Shown in pieces: positions 32,154 through 39,965 of a stretch of DNA of 39,965 nucleotides. The position numbers were made by a program, and so were the translations under genes. Below the pieces are notes generated by a model. It saw nothing but the letters and a program-made list of their open reading frames with translations. It was not told the origin of the DNA and searched no databases. Within the stretch, counting starts at the first letter, position 1, and the number at the start of each line of letters is the position of its first letter. Origin of the DNA: Elusimicrobiota bacterium (GTDB taxonomy: Bacteria; Elusimicrobiota; Elusimicrobia; 2-02-FULL-39-32); the NCBI GenBank assembly GCA_021730935.1, contig JAKFYJ010000032.1, forward strand, positions 1-39,965, read 5' to 3'.

Positions 32154-34023
32154 TTTCATCCTGGCCCCAGCCCTGTTCGCCCTCTGCTTTCTCCTCGGCA
32201 AACGGATCCTGAAATTTGCAGGAATTGCTTCAGGGCATCTTCAGGTTCCCGTGGAAACCGCCCTCGGACTTGGAACGCTGTCCTATTCGGTCCTGATCCT
32301 GGGCTCCTTGGGAGGGTTCAACATGTCCGGATTTCTCGCGCTCCTCGTCATTTTGTTCGGCATGATCATTCCCGGAATCCGCGAAGGGCTCGCCATCCTC
32401 CGGCGCGAACTCCTTGTGTTCATAAATTCCGGTTCCGGCCTCTTCAAAATATTTCTTGTTATGTTCACGCTGATCTTCATGTTCAACTCGCTCATCCCCG
32501 ATCAATTTTACGATGTCCTGGTGTATCACCTCGCCGTCCCAAACGCCTATCTTGTGCACGGAAAAATTATCCCGGTCCCATTTAACGTCCACTCCGCTCT
32601 GCCCGAAACCGCCGAAATGCTTTTCACTCTCGGGATGGGATGGGTCCGGGGGGACAACCTGCCGCTCCTGTTCCAGCTGGGATTTTCTCTCCTCATCCTT
32701 TTCACCCTCACCCGGCTCAACCCCAAATCCGGCTGGATTGCCGCGATGATCTGGGCCACCGCTCCGATTGCGGTCGAGAACATCCGCTTCTCAAAAAACG
32801 ACATCCTCTTTTCACTCTGGATCCTCCTCTCCTTCTCTGTCCTCTGGACTCAAAAAGACAGGGCGTCAATCAAGTCCGCCGCCCTTGCCGGAACCTTTGC
32901 GGGGTTCGCCATGGGAACCAAATATACTGGAATCCCTTTCGCGGCAGTTTTCACTCTTTTTATTTTTTATGCCGTCTCAGAAAAAACATTCCCGGAAAAA
33001 ATAAAGTTGGCGGCAATTTTCAACACGGCGGCTCTGCTGATTTTCGCACCCTGGCTTTTCAAAAATATTTTGTTTTTTAAAAATCCTCTCTATCCGTTTT
33101 TTCAAAATATTTTCGGATGGGTCAACATGAGTCCGGCCAACTGGCAGGTCTTTCAGCTCGAACAGTCGCAATATCTCTCAGGCCGCTGGAAATTTGCCGA
33201 CATCTTCATCACCCTTTGGAAAAACACCTTTGAGGGGAATAAATTTCCATCCATGAACTTCGTCGGACCCGTCTGGATCGCTTTCCTCCCTCTGGTTGCG
33301 CTTCAATGCGTCACATCGCGCAAAATTCGGCTTTTGTCGTCCATCCTTGCCGTCGTGATCGTCCTGTCTTCCACACGGACAACTCTGGCCCGCTATTTTA
33401 TCCTCCCTCTCCTTCCGCTCTTCGCCCTGACGATTTCAGAATGCCTCGACGAACTGACCCTTTCGCCGTCCGCCGGAATGTTTAAGGGATTTATTTACGC
33501 AGGGATGTTCATAAACCTGATCGGGTGGATCCCGCTCCTCGAGAGGCTGTCCTATTGCCGAACAGCATTGTGGGGCATCCCGGAACCAAAACAGGAAAAA
33601 CTTTTTTCTGAAGGCTATTGGGATTCGGTCAAATTCGTCAACGAGAACCTGGCGGAAACTTCAAAAATTCTTTTCCTGGGCGAAACCAAATCCCATCTTT
33701 TTATGAGGCCCGTGATTGCACCCTCCGTTCACAATGAGCATTGGCTCGCGCAAATTTTGGACCAGGCCGGGGACAGCGAAACGATCTATGAACAAATGAA
33801 AGCCCGAGGCATCACTCACATCCTTTATAACGCCGACGAAATGGAACGGCTCAAGGGCTATCCCATGTTCTCCGGGCTTAAAGGCTCCCGTCATGAGTTG
33901 ACGAAGTTCTGGTCAAATTCATTAAAAATCGTCTATGACAGCTGGCCGGTTAAAATCTATGAAATCAATTCCGACGCGCCGTCTCATGAGCCCCTGCCGC
34001 GGACGCTGGAGGAATTCCTTTGA
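32140..34023 (+). CDS. Multi-span membrane protein, GT-C-like glycosyltransferase
   Basis: The 627 aa have roughly ten or more hydrophobic segments through about residue 480, then a soluble C-terminal part of about 150 residues (EGYWDSVKFVNENL, GITHILYNADEMERL). After the third span the loop SLIPDQFYDVLVYHLAVPNAYLVHG places acidic residues where GT-C enzymes such as PMT/ArnT (GT39) have catalytic Asp. NIRFSKNDILFSLW and MGTKYTGIP are also GT39-like. It probably transfers a sugar from polyprenyl phosphate on the periplasmic side. The ATG start lies inside the small ORF. It overlaps the next gene at TTGA. Function beyond GT-C-like is inferred. Confidence 0.75.
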   Translation: MSKISFILAPALFALCFLLGKRILKFAGIASGHLQVPVETALGLGTLSYSVLILGSLGGFNMSGFLALLVILFGMIIPGIREGLAILRRELLVFINSGSGLFKIFLVMFTLIFMFNSLIPDQFYDVLVYHLAVPNAYLVHGKIIPVPFNVHSALPETAEMLFTLGMGWVRGDNLPLLFQLGFSLLILFTLTRLNPKSGWIAAMIWATAPIAVENIRFSKNDILFSLWILLSFSVLWTQKDRASIKSAALAGTFAGFAMGTKYTGIPFAAVFTLFIFYAVSEKTFPEKIKLAAIFNTAALLIFAPWLFKNILFFKNPLYPFFQNIFGWVNMSPANWQVFQLEQSQYLSGRWKFADIFITLWKNTFEGNKFPSMNFVGPVWIAFLPLVALQCVTSRKIRLLSSILAVVIVLSSTRTTLARYFILPLLPLFALTISECLDELTLSPSAGMFKGFIYAGMFINLIGWIPLLERLSYCRTALWGIPEPKQEKLFSEGYWDSVKFVNENLAETSKILFLGETKSHLFMRPVIAPSVHNEHWLAQILDQAGDSETIYEQMKARGITHILYNADEMERLKGYPMFSGLKGSRHELTKFWSNSLKIVYDSWPVKIYEINSDAPSHEPLPRTLEEFL

Positions 34024-35585
34024 AGCGAACCGCTCTTCCGATCATTCTGGCCGCGTTGCTGATGTTCACACGAGGGCTCACCGTGATCCAGGCCCTGCCC
34101 CTGTGGGAAGGCTTTGACGAATGGCTGCATTATAGTTATGTGACCTACATCACAAGGACCTTGTCCATCCCGTCCTTCAACCAGTATTCCGTGCCCCGCG
34201 AAGTGGTGGATTCCCTGATGATCGCCCCGGGAGATTCCGTTTCCGGAGGGCATTTAACTTTTAAGGCCTATTGGGAACTCAGCGATGAAGAACGGGCCGC
34301 CGCCCGAACCGCGCTTTTTGGACTGATGAATGACGACCGGTCCCAATTTGTCCGCGCAAGCTGGCAAGCCCAGCATCCCCCGCTCTATTATTTCGTCCTC
34401 TCGCCCGTCAGAAAATTGTTGTCGGAGAAATCGCTGATTCAAAGCCTCTTTATTTTGCGGTTGGCGACGCTTTTGATCGTCTGCCTTGGCCTCATCCCGT
34501 CCTATTTCCTCTTCCGCCGTTTCTTCGACTCGCGAACATCCGCAATCGGCCTGATGTTCATCGCCCTCTATCCCGCCACCTTCATCCGTTTTGGGCCTCT
34601 GTGCAATGACGCTCTCGCGTTTCCTCTGCTGACGGCTTTCGTCCTGTGGCTGTTGGCGTATCCCCGCAAGGAAAGTTCAGCCCTTTTGTCTTTGGGCGGG
34701 GGCCTCCTTTTCGGTTTGGGGATAATCACGAAACTCTATGTCCTCACTGCTCTGCCGGCGATTCTTTTTGTCTATGTCCTTAAGGCCGCCCAAAAAGACG
34801 GACTCCTTAAATCCGCTTTGTTTTTTATCCTCTTCATGGCCGGCGCCTTCATCCTTGCCGGGCCCTGGCTGATCCTCAACATCGAACGCTATGGAACCTG
34901 GAACGCGACGATCCAGGCGGTGGTTTCCAAAGATATGAGTTTAGGGCAAAAATTCAGCGCCGCCCTGTCGGTGGATTGGAAAAGTTTTTGGATCTCAAAC
35001 GTGATCGGCCTCCTCTGGGCCGGCAACTGGTCGTTCGTCACATTTCCTTCTTATATATATAAATATTTTTCAGCGGCGCTCGCCGTCCTTTCGCTGGCGG
35101 GAATTTTTGCTTTCTGGAAAACGAGGCGTCATCCGGACTTTACAGAGAAGTCCATTCTGGCCCTCGTGTGCGCCGGATTTCTCATGGGTTTGATGCAGTT
35201 CCAGGTGAACCTGCAGGCCTGCGGCGTGACCGACCCTGCCCCGGGCTGGTATTGGACCGTTTTGCTCCCCGTCCATTTTTGCCTCCTTGGACTTGTCCTG
35301 TCTTATTATTTCGGCGCGAAAACACGCCATGTCCTTTTAGGGCTGACCTTCTGTTCGGGCTTCCTTTCGGCTTGGGGAACGATCGGATATCTTTTTCCAT
35401 ATTATGGAGGACTGCTCGATAAATCCGTCCTTTCAAACCATTTTTTCCACGCATTTTCGCTTTCAGAATCCGTCGCCCGCCTCCAGGCCATGAACTTTGT
35501 TCCCATCCCGCTCGCATGGACCCTGGCCGCAGAGTTATGTTTATGGGCCGCGCTGGCCGGAACGCACCTTTGGACTCCTGAATAA
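34020..35585 (+). CDS. Multi-span membrane protein, GT-C-like (GT39/DUF2142-like)
   Basis: The 521 aa start with TTG overlapping the previous stop. An N-terminal span is followed by the loop LWEGFDEWLHYSYV, with acidic residues at the place of the GT-C catalytic site, then a soluble loop to about residue 120. QAQHPPLYYFVLSP follows, which recurs in GT39-type enzymes. About nine to ten further spans run to the end, with FGPLCNDALAFPLL and ITKLYVLTALP in typical positions. It pairs with the preceding GT-C-like gene and the polyprenyl-phosphate GT2 upstream. A short AT-rich patch lies near 35053-35068 in an otherwise even gene. Substrate unknown. Confidence 0.75.
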   Translation: MKRTALPIILAALLMFTRGLTVIQALPLWEGFDEWLHYSYVTYITRTLSIPSFNQYSVPREVVDSLMIAPGDSVSGGHLTFKAYWELSDEERAAARTALFGLMNDDRSQFVRASWQAQHPPLYYFVLSPVRKLLSEKSLIQSLFILRLATLLIVCLGLIPSYFLFRRFFDSRTSAIGLMFIALYPATFIRFGPLCNDALAFPLLTAFVLWLLAYPRKESSALLSLGGGLLFGLGIITKLYVLTALPAILFVYVLKAAQKDGLLKSALFFILFMAGAFILAGPWLILNIERYGTWNATIQAVVSKDMSLGQKFSAALSVDWKSFWISNVIGLLWAGNWSFVTFPSYIYKYFSAALAVLSLAGIFAFWKTRRHPDFTEKSILALVCAGFLMGLMQFQVNLQACGVTDPAPGWYWTVLLPVHFCLLGLVLSYYFGAKTRHVLLGLTFCSGFLSAWGTIGYLFPYYGGLLDKSVLSNHFFHAFSLSESVARLQAMNFVPIPLAWTLAAELCLWAALAGTHLWTPE

Positions 35586-35601
35586 CCGGCCCGCCAGGCT
35601 A

Positions 35602-35610
35602 TGATATACT
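35602..35610 (+). promoter_or_regulatory. Internal extended -10 promoter (TGATATACT) before the tandem GT2 gene
   Basis: The 35-base gap after the GT-C-like gene contains TGATATACT, identical to the plus-strand element at 14330-14338. Transcription would start at about 35617, four bases before the ATG at 35621, which again has no Shine-Dalgarno. This could give an additional, nearly leaderless transcript for the last glycosyltransferase genes. Confidence 0.5.
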
Positions 35611-35620
35611 ATTAAGCTAT

Positions 35621-37345
35621 ATGCAAAATCCGATCCTCCACAGCATTTACCGCCTCTGGGACTCTCTCGGAAGAGAAGGCATCGACACCACCTTTCAGAA
35701 GGTTTTTTACCGCATCAAAAACCGTAAATTCCTCGTCAAGGAGAAATTTTTCCAGGGCGAAAACCGCCATCCCGACCGGGTCTACGAATTGTGGAGAAAA
35801 CAGAACGACCTGACTCCGGCCCAGATCCTGGCCATGAAAAGCCGCGCCACCGCTTTCGCCTATAAGCCCAAAATCGGGATCGTCATCCCCTGCTATAAAC
35901 CGGACATTCCGTTTTTCATCCGCGCCATTGAAAGCGTGCAGACCCAAATATACACCGGATGGGAACTCTGCCTTTGCGATGACGGGTCAAACCAGCCGGA
36001 ATTTGAAGAGCTCCTTCAGAACCTCGCGAGAAAAGATTCCAGAATATTGGTCAGGATCGAAAAAAAGAACGGGGGGATCATATCAGCGTCCCAAAAAGCC
36101 GCGGAACTGAGCCGATCCGAATTCATCGCCTTCATGGACCAGGACGATCTTTTGACGCCTGACGCCCTCTTTCGGGTCGCCGAAAAACTCAATGAGGACC
36201 GGACCCTTGACTTGATCTATTCCGACAACGACAAAGTGGACCTCTCGGAAAAACGGTGCGAAGTATATTTCAAGCCGGACTTTTCAGCCGACGAATTTTT
36301 CTGTCACAACTATATCGGACACCTCTCCGTTTTGAGACAATCAATTTTCGACGATATCGGAGGTTTCATCCCGGGGTTCGAAGGCGCGCAGGACTTTGAA
36401 ATTCTTCTCCGCGCTCTCGAAAAAACCAGCAAAATTGCCCACCTCCCCTATATCCTCTACAGCTGGAGAAAAACTCCGGGATCCACGGCCTCCAGCCCAA
36501 CCGCCAAGCGCTATGCCTATGAGTCCGGGAAAAGAGCTTTGGAAAATTTTTTTCAGAGGAAAGGACAAAGCGTCCGCGTCGAGGAGACCGATGAGCAGGG
36601 GCTTTATCGGTGCCGGTTTGAGATCAAGGGAACTCCTTTGGTCAGCATCGTCCTGTCTTCCCCAGGTTTATCCGAAGAGGCCGTCCGTTCCAAAAGCTCC
36701 TATCAAAACATTGAAGTGATCTCGCCCGCAACCGAATCGTCCAAGGCGAAAACTTTCAACGAAGGCGCGCTCAAAGCGAAGGGGGAATACGTCATCCTGA
36801 TTGACGGGAACATGGTCATCGCGCAGAAGGACTGGATCGAGTCCCTCCTGGAACCGGTCCAGAGACAGGGCGTTGGAATTGTCGGAGCCAAAATCCTGGA
36901 CGGCGCCGGCATCATCCTTGAGGGCGGCAAAGTTTTCGGACTGCAGGGGCTTGCGGGCTCCGCGTTCCGAGGCGTTCCGGACGATGCGGTGATATATAAT
37001 CAGCCCCACAGATTAATCAGAAACACTTCGGCGGTCAGCTGGGACGCCATGCTCGTGCCCCGGACCCTGTTTACGGAGCTTGGAGGCTTCGAAGAGGACA
37101 TGGGGGAATACGCCGATGTTGATTTCTGTCTGCGCGCGGGGCAAAAAGGAGCGGGGATCGTCTGGACGCCGTTCGCGGTCATAAGATCAAAGAACGGAAA
37201 CGCGCATGCCGCGCAGTTCAGCGGCGGAGCAGACGCAAAAACATTCCACGGCCGCTGGAAATCGGTTCTGGAAAAACCCGACCCGTTTTATAACGTCAAC
37301 TTGTCCCTGAAATACACTGATTTCTCTCCCAACGTCGGCGAATGA
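35621..37345 (+). CDS. Tandem-domain family 2 glycosyltransferase
   Basis: Cytoplasmic glycan-assembly enzyme, 574 aa. An N-terminal linker (about 1-80) leads to a complete GT2 domain: IGIVIPCYKPDIPFFI from residue 85, LCDDGSNQ, the metal motif D173-Q-D-D in FMDQDDLL and FEGAQDFEILLRALEK. A second GT2-like domain starts at about residue 340 (VSIVLSSPG). There the normal acidic motif is D395-G-N and the spacing from first strand to motif is about 54 residues, against 88 in domain one, so the nucleotide-binding part is shortened. The end GEYADVDFCLRAGQKG is well kept. The first domain is probably active and the second may be structural. It overlaps the next gene by ATGA. Confidence 0.86.
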   Translation: MQNPILHSIYRLWDSLGREGIDTTFQKVFYRIKNRKFLVKEKFFQGENRHPDRVYELWRKQNDLTPAQILAMKSRATAFAYKPKIGIVIPCYKPDIPFFIRAIESVQTQIYTGWELCLCDDGSNQPEFEELLQNLARKDSRILVRIEKKNGGIISASQKAAELSRSEFIAFMDQDDLLTPDALFRVAEKLNEDRTLDLIYSDNDKVDLSEKRCEVYFKPDFSADEFFCHNYIGHLSVLRQSIFDDIGGFIPGFEGAQDFEILLRALEKTSKIAHLPYILYSWRKTPGSTASSPTAKRYAYESGKRALENFFQRKGQSVRVEETDEQGLYRCRFEIKGTPLVSIVLSSPGLSEEAVRSKSSYQNIEVISPATESSKAKTFNEGALKAKGEYVILIDGNMVIAQKDWIESLLEPVQRQGVGIVGAKILDGAGIILEGGKVFGLQGLAGSAFRGVPDDAVIYNQPHRLIRNTSAVSWDAMLVPRTLFTELGGFEEDMGEYADVDFCLRAGQKGAGIVWTPFAVIRSKNGNAHAAQFSGGADAKTFHGRWKSVLEKPDPFYNVNLSLKYTDFSPNVGE

Positions 37346-39333
37346 CCCCTCCAACCCTGGTCACGATCATCCCCTGTTATGGGAATCCGCACGCCACCGA
37401 AAAGTGCCTGGAATCGCTTCTCAAGCAGAAAAATATTTCAAACAAAATCCTGGTTATCGAGAACGAAACCACCCAAAACAATGCGGTCCTCTCATCCCGA
37501 TATCCGGAGACGCTTTTCTTCAGGAATGAAAAGAATGAAGGCTTCACCGGCGCGGTCAACCGAGGATTAAAAGAAGCGTCAGCCTTCAACCCAGACTTCC
37601 TTTTCATTTTAAACAATGACGCGGTCCTCGAAGACGGAGCCATCGAAAAACTCCTGGAAGGTCTGAAACAAAATCCGAACGCAGGGATCGCCGCGCCGAA
37701 AATTTATGCGGATGCCGGAAAAAAAACGATCTGGGCGGCCGGAGGCGAGCTTTTTCCCTGGAAATTCATGGCCAGGAACCGCGGAGCGGGCCGTTCCGAC
37801 GGGCCGGAGTTTGACCGGGCGGAAACCCTGCCGTTTGTCTCCGGATGCGCCCTCCTGATCCGGAAAAAAACGCTTGATGATCTGGGCGGACTCGACGAAG
37901 ATTTTTTCACCTATGCCGAAGACCTGGATTTCTGCCTGAGGGCGCGGAGCAAAGGGTGGGAACTGCGCTATGAACCTTCGTCCCATGTGATCCATGAAGG
38001 GTCCCTCACTTCCGGCGGACAATACGAACCATTCCAGTCTTTTTATCGCTGGCGCAACCGCCTCCTCCTCGCCTCAAAGCACGGAACCCCGATTCACCGT
38101 TCCCTCTTTTATTTCTTTTTTTTCCCTCTCCTGGCCGCCAGAGACCTTTTCGTCTATGCGCGCAGAAAGAAATTCGCGTCGATCCCATTTTTATTCAGAG
38201 GACTGTTTGCCAAAGAACCTTTGCGCTCCCCAAAACCCAGCCGCCTCAAATGCGGATATCTTTTGTCCAATCCCATTTTAATTTCAATTTTCAAGGGGAT
38301 CGATTGCGGGGGAACATTTTTATCCGTTTTTTTTCCCAAACGATCCGTTCCCGCTGACATCCATAAAATACTCATCGCGAAAATCGATCACCTGGGCGAC
38401 GTCCTGATGTCTCTGTATTCGCTTCCGATATTGAAAAAGGCTTTCCCCGGAGCCGAAATTCATTTCATCTCCGGATCCTGGTCCAAGATCCTTCTCGAAA
38501 AGCACCCCCTCATTTCCAAAATTCATGTTTATGACGATTTCCGGCTGAACCGCAACGGTCCGCTGCAGGCCCGAATAAAAAAATCCATCTCGGATTTTAT
38601 TGAATTGAGGCGCGGTTTAAAAAATATTCCATTCGACCTTTCGTTCGACCTCCGGGCCTATTATCCCAACTTCGTCCCTCTCCTTCCTTTCTTCAGATCG
38701 AAATTCCGCTCCGGATACGGCACAGGCGGTTTCGGATTTTTTTTGGACCGACGGGTTGAGTGGAGGGAAGGCCTGCACGAGACGGAACACATCCTTCGAT
38801 TGCTCGAGCCTGCCCTCGGAAAGATTGAGCGGGAACCGCTGGACCTGGAATATCTGACCGATCATGAAAACGCCCAAAACATGCTCGACAAATTTAAAAT
38901 CGGGAACCGTCAGCCCTTTGCGGTCCTCCACCCCTTCTGCCAAAAATCCTTTCTGCGCGGCATGAAACAATGGAAAACCGGAGAATGGCGCAAAATAATT
39001 GCGCATCTCGAATCGAAAGGAATAAAAGTCCTGTGTTCCGGAGATGCCTTTGACCGGCCCATGATCGAGGCCCTCATTTCAGGGACCGGCGCCGTAAACA
39101 TCGGGGGAGAAATTTCAATCCAAACCTTGTCCGGACTCATAAAAAAGTCGCAATTCACCGTCACGCTGGACACTTTCTTCGCGCATCTTTCCGGAGCGCT
39201 CGGCGCGAAAACATATGAGCTGTTCAACGACGCTGAGCCTGTCCACCAGTGGAAAGCGTGGGGGGTCGGGGTGAAAACGTTTCCCATTCAGTCCGAGGCG
39301 GAAGATTTGATAAAGGAGTTCCCAATATCATGA
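37342..39333 (+). CDS. Fused GT2-GT9 glycosyltransferase (rhamnosyl-type plus heptosyl-type)
   Basis: The 663 aa hold two enzymes in one chain. Residues about 5-240 are GT2 of the WbbL/rhamnosyltransferase type: VTIIPCYGN, NEGFTGAVNRGLKEA, N91-N92-D93 in FILNNDAVLEDG, FVSGCALLIRK and FFTYAEDLDFCLRARSKGW. A basic, partly hydrophobic linker (about 240-335) follows. From H341 the chain is GT9, like ADP-heptose:LPS heptosyltransferases: KILIAKIDHLGDVLMSLYSL, AEIHFISGSW, VLHPFCQKSFLRGMKQW and a late LDTFFAHLSGALG where DTG is usual. There is no frame break between them. A heptosyl-type domain in a locus with heptose-activation genes is consistent, but donors are inferred. Confidence 0.87.
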   Translation: MTPPTLVTIIPCYGNPHATEKCLESLLKQKNISNKILVIENETTQNNAVLSSRYPETLFFRNEKNEGFTGAVNRGLKEASAFNPDFLFILNNDAVLEDGAIEKLLEGLKQNPNAGIAAPKIYADAGKKTIWAAGGELFPWKFMARNRGAGRSDGPEFDRAETLPFVSGCALLIRKKTLDDLGGLDEDFFTYAEDLDFCLRARSKGWELRYEPSSHVIHEGSLTSGGQYEPFQSFYRWRNRLLLASKHGTPIHRSLFYFFFFPLLAARDLFVYARRKKFASIPFLFRGLFAKEPLRSPKPSRLKCGYLLSNPILISIFKGIDCGGTFLSVFFPKRSVPADIHKILIAKIDHLGDVLMSLYSLPILKKAFPGAEIHFISGSWSKILLEKHPLISKIHVYDDFRLNRNGPLQARIKKSISDFIELRRGLKNIPFDLSFDLRAYYPNFVPLLPFFRSKFRSGYGTGGFGFFLDRRVEWREGLHETEHILRLLEPALGKIEREPLDLEYLTDHENAQNMLDKFKIGNRQPFAVLHPFCQKSFLRGMKQWKTGEWRKIIAHLESKGIKVLCSGDAFDRPMIEALISGTGAVNIGGEISIQTLSGLIKKSQFTVTLDTFFAHLSGALGAKTYELFNDAEPVHQWKAWGVGVKTFPIQSEAEDLIKEFPIS

Positions 39334-39965
39334 AACAAATCAGAGTCGGCTTTGACGCGCGCATGATCATGCATTCCGGGATCGGGACCTATACCCGCTC
39401 TCTCCTCAAAATCCTCACGCAGAACGGGAATCTGGATTTCACGCTGTTCGGAGACCTGAACAAACTCGCGAATTATCCCGCCCGCAAAGTCCTTGCCGAA
39501 TTCCCGATCTATTCCCTGAAAGAACAATTCCTGTTCCCGAAACTTTTGGCGCAAAACCCCATGGACCTCCTGCATGTGCCGCATTATAACGCCCCGCTCG
39601 GATTCAAAGGGAACCTCGTCGTAACCCTTCACGATTTCATCCACCTGAAATACCCGCCTTCAAAAATGGCCTATCTTTATGCCCGGGGCATGTTTGAAGC
39701 CGTCATCAGAAAAGCCGCTCGGGTCATCGTGGATTCCAACCACACCAAAAAAGATTTGATGGAAATGATAGGAACGGATGAGGGTAAAATCCGGGTGATT
39801 TATCCCGGGGTGGACGAAGATTTTTCCCCTGTGGCCAAAGCGGACGAGCCGGAGGACAAGCTCACGCTGGAACCTTATGTGTTATACGTCGGAAACCTCC
39901 GGCCCACGAAAAACATTCAAACGCTCGTGGAAGCGTTTCAGATGGCGAGAGCCAAGATCCCCGAG
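39330..39965 (+). CDS. Family 4 glycosyltransferase, 3'-truncated by the window end
   Basis: The first 212 residues of a GT4 enzyme. It opens with RVGFDARMIMHSGIGTYTRSLL, typical of bacterial mannosyl/glucosyl GT4 proteins, then LLHVPHYNAPLGFKGNLVVTLHDF, the VIVDSNHTKKDLME helix, KIRVIYPGVDEDFSP and the start of the donor domain LYVGNLRPTKNIQTLVEAF. The C-terminal donor-binding EX7E region lies beyond the window. The ATG overlaps the stop of the GT2-GT9 gene. AAAGGAG at 39312-39318 may serve it, 11 bases away. Confidence 0.92.
   Translation, partial: MKQIRVGFDARMIMHSGIGTYTRSLLKILTQNGNLDFTLFGDLNKLANYPARKVLAEFPIYSLKEQFLFPKLLAQNPMDLLHVPHYNAPLGFKGNLVVTLHDFIHLKYPPSKMAYLYARGMFEAVIRKAARVIVDSNHTKKDLMEMIGTDEGKIRVIYPGVDEDFSPVAKADEPEDKLTLEPYVLYVGNLRPTKNIQTLVEAFQMARAKIPE

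Noticed and set aside
32016-34023. Frameshift joining the 45-aa ORF to the GT-C-like protein
   Set aside because: The downstream protein has a plausible N-terminus with its own first membrane span, and the overlap pattern matches normal gene starts here. Kept as an alternative only.
35053-35068. AT-rich run TATATATATAAATA in the GT-C-like gene
   Set aside because: It encodes a Tyr/Ile/Lys loop in frame and has no downstream gene start nearby, so I do not treat it as a promoter or origin.
36989-37000. TGATATATAAT inside the tandem GT2 gene, resembling the extended -10 element
   Set aside because: It lies within well-conserved coding sequence, is not placed ahead of a start codon, and its TG spacing to TATAAT is wrong.
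1-39965. CRISPR arrays, tRNA or rRNA genes, insertion sequences, integrases, phage genes
   Set aside because: No regular repeat-spacer pattern, tRNA-like cloverleaf, rRNA sequence, transposase or integrase motif was seen in reading either strand.

Overview
The window reads as a chromosomal stretch of a Gram-negative bacterium: it carries an LptD-type outer-membrane LPS transporter, an ABC-type polysaccharide exporter and a large nucleotide-sugar/glycosyltransferase locus. Coding density is almost total, base composition is moderate (low 50s % GC judged by eye), and most genes overlap by 1-16 bases. The trpFBA-accD-folC order is shared with many proteobacteria, but the dense layout, weak Shine-Dalgarno sites and fused glycosyltransferases would also fit an uncultured lineage such as Omnitrophota. 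That placement is inference only. No tRNA, rRNA, CRISPR array, insertion sequence or phage gene was seen, and no gap over about 100 bases lacks a gene.

Region 1 (1-13424, all +) is a housekeeping run: truncated hisA, hisF, hisI, complete trpE-G-D-C-F-B-A, accD, folC, a ROK sugar kinase and lptD. The first 62 bases are an exact copy of part of hisF joined to hisA, almost certainly a contig-edge artefact. LptD has exactly two cysteines, placed as for a stabilising disulfide.

Region 2 (13416-20518) starts with the only minus-strand gene, an RmlD-like reductase, divergent from the + strand sugar operon across a 101-base gap. That gap holds two mirror-image extended -10 promoters and an 11-codon upstream ORF. 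The operon then encodes RmlA, a WbpP/GalE-like epimerase, RmlB, a second RmlD-like reductase, UDP-glucose 6-dehydrogenase and UDP-glucuronate decarboxylase. These supply dTDP-6-deoxyhexose (RmlC is absent here), UDP-glucuronate and UDP-xylose.

Region 3 (20515-30546) looks like an activated-heptose pathway: SIS isomerase (GmhA-like), transaldolase, SDR epimerase, HddC-like nucleotidyltransferase and HddA-like GHMP kinase. It continues with a UDP-glucose-dehydrogenase paralogue that has lost the catalytic cysteine, a classical SDR, a zinc-binding methyltransferase, a polyprenyl-phosphate GT2, a Gfo/Idh/MocA oxidoreductase and a GMD-family dehydratase. A GMD homologue beside hddA/hddC suggests GDP-6-deoxy-heptose chemistry.

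Region 4 (30503-39965) is export and assembly: Wzm and Wzt-like ABC components, a 45-aa single-span ORF, two large membrane GT-C-like proteins, a tandem GT2 protein whose second domain looks degenerate, a GT2-GT9 fusion, and a GT4 enzyme cut by the window end. The whole reads as a surface-glycan locus in which sugar nucleotides made in regions 2-3 are polymerised and exported by region 4.
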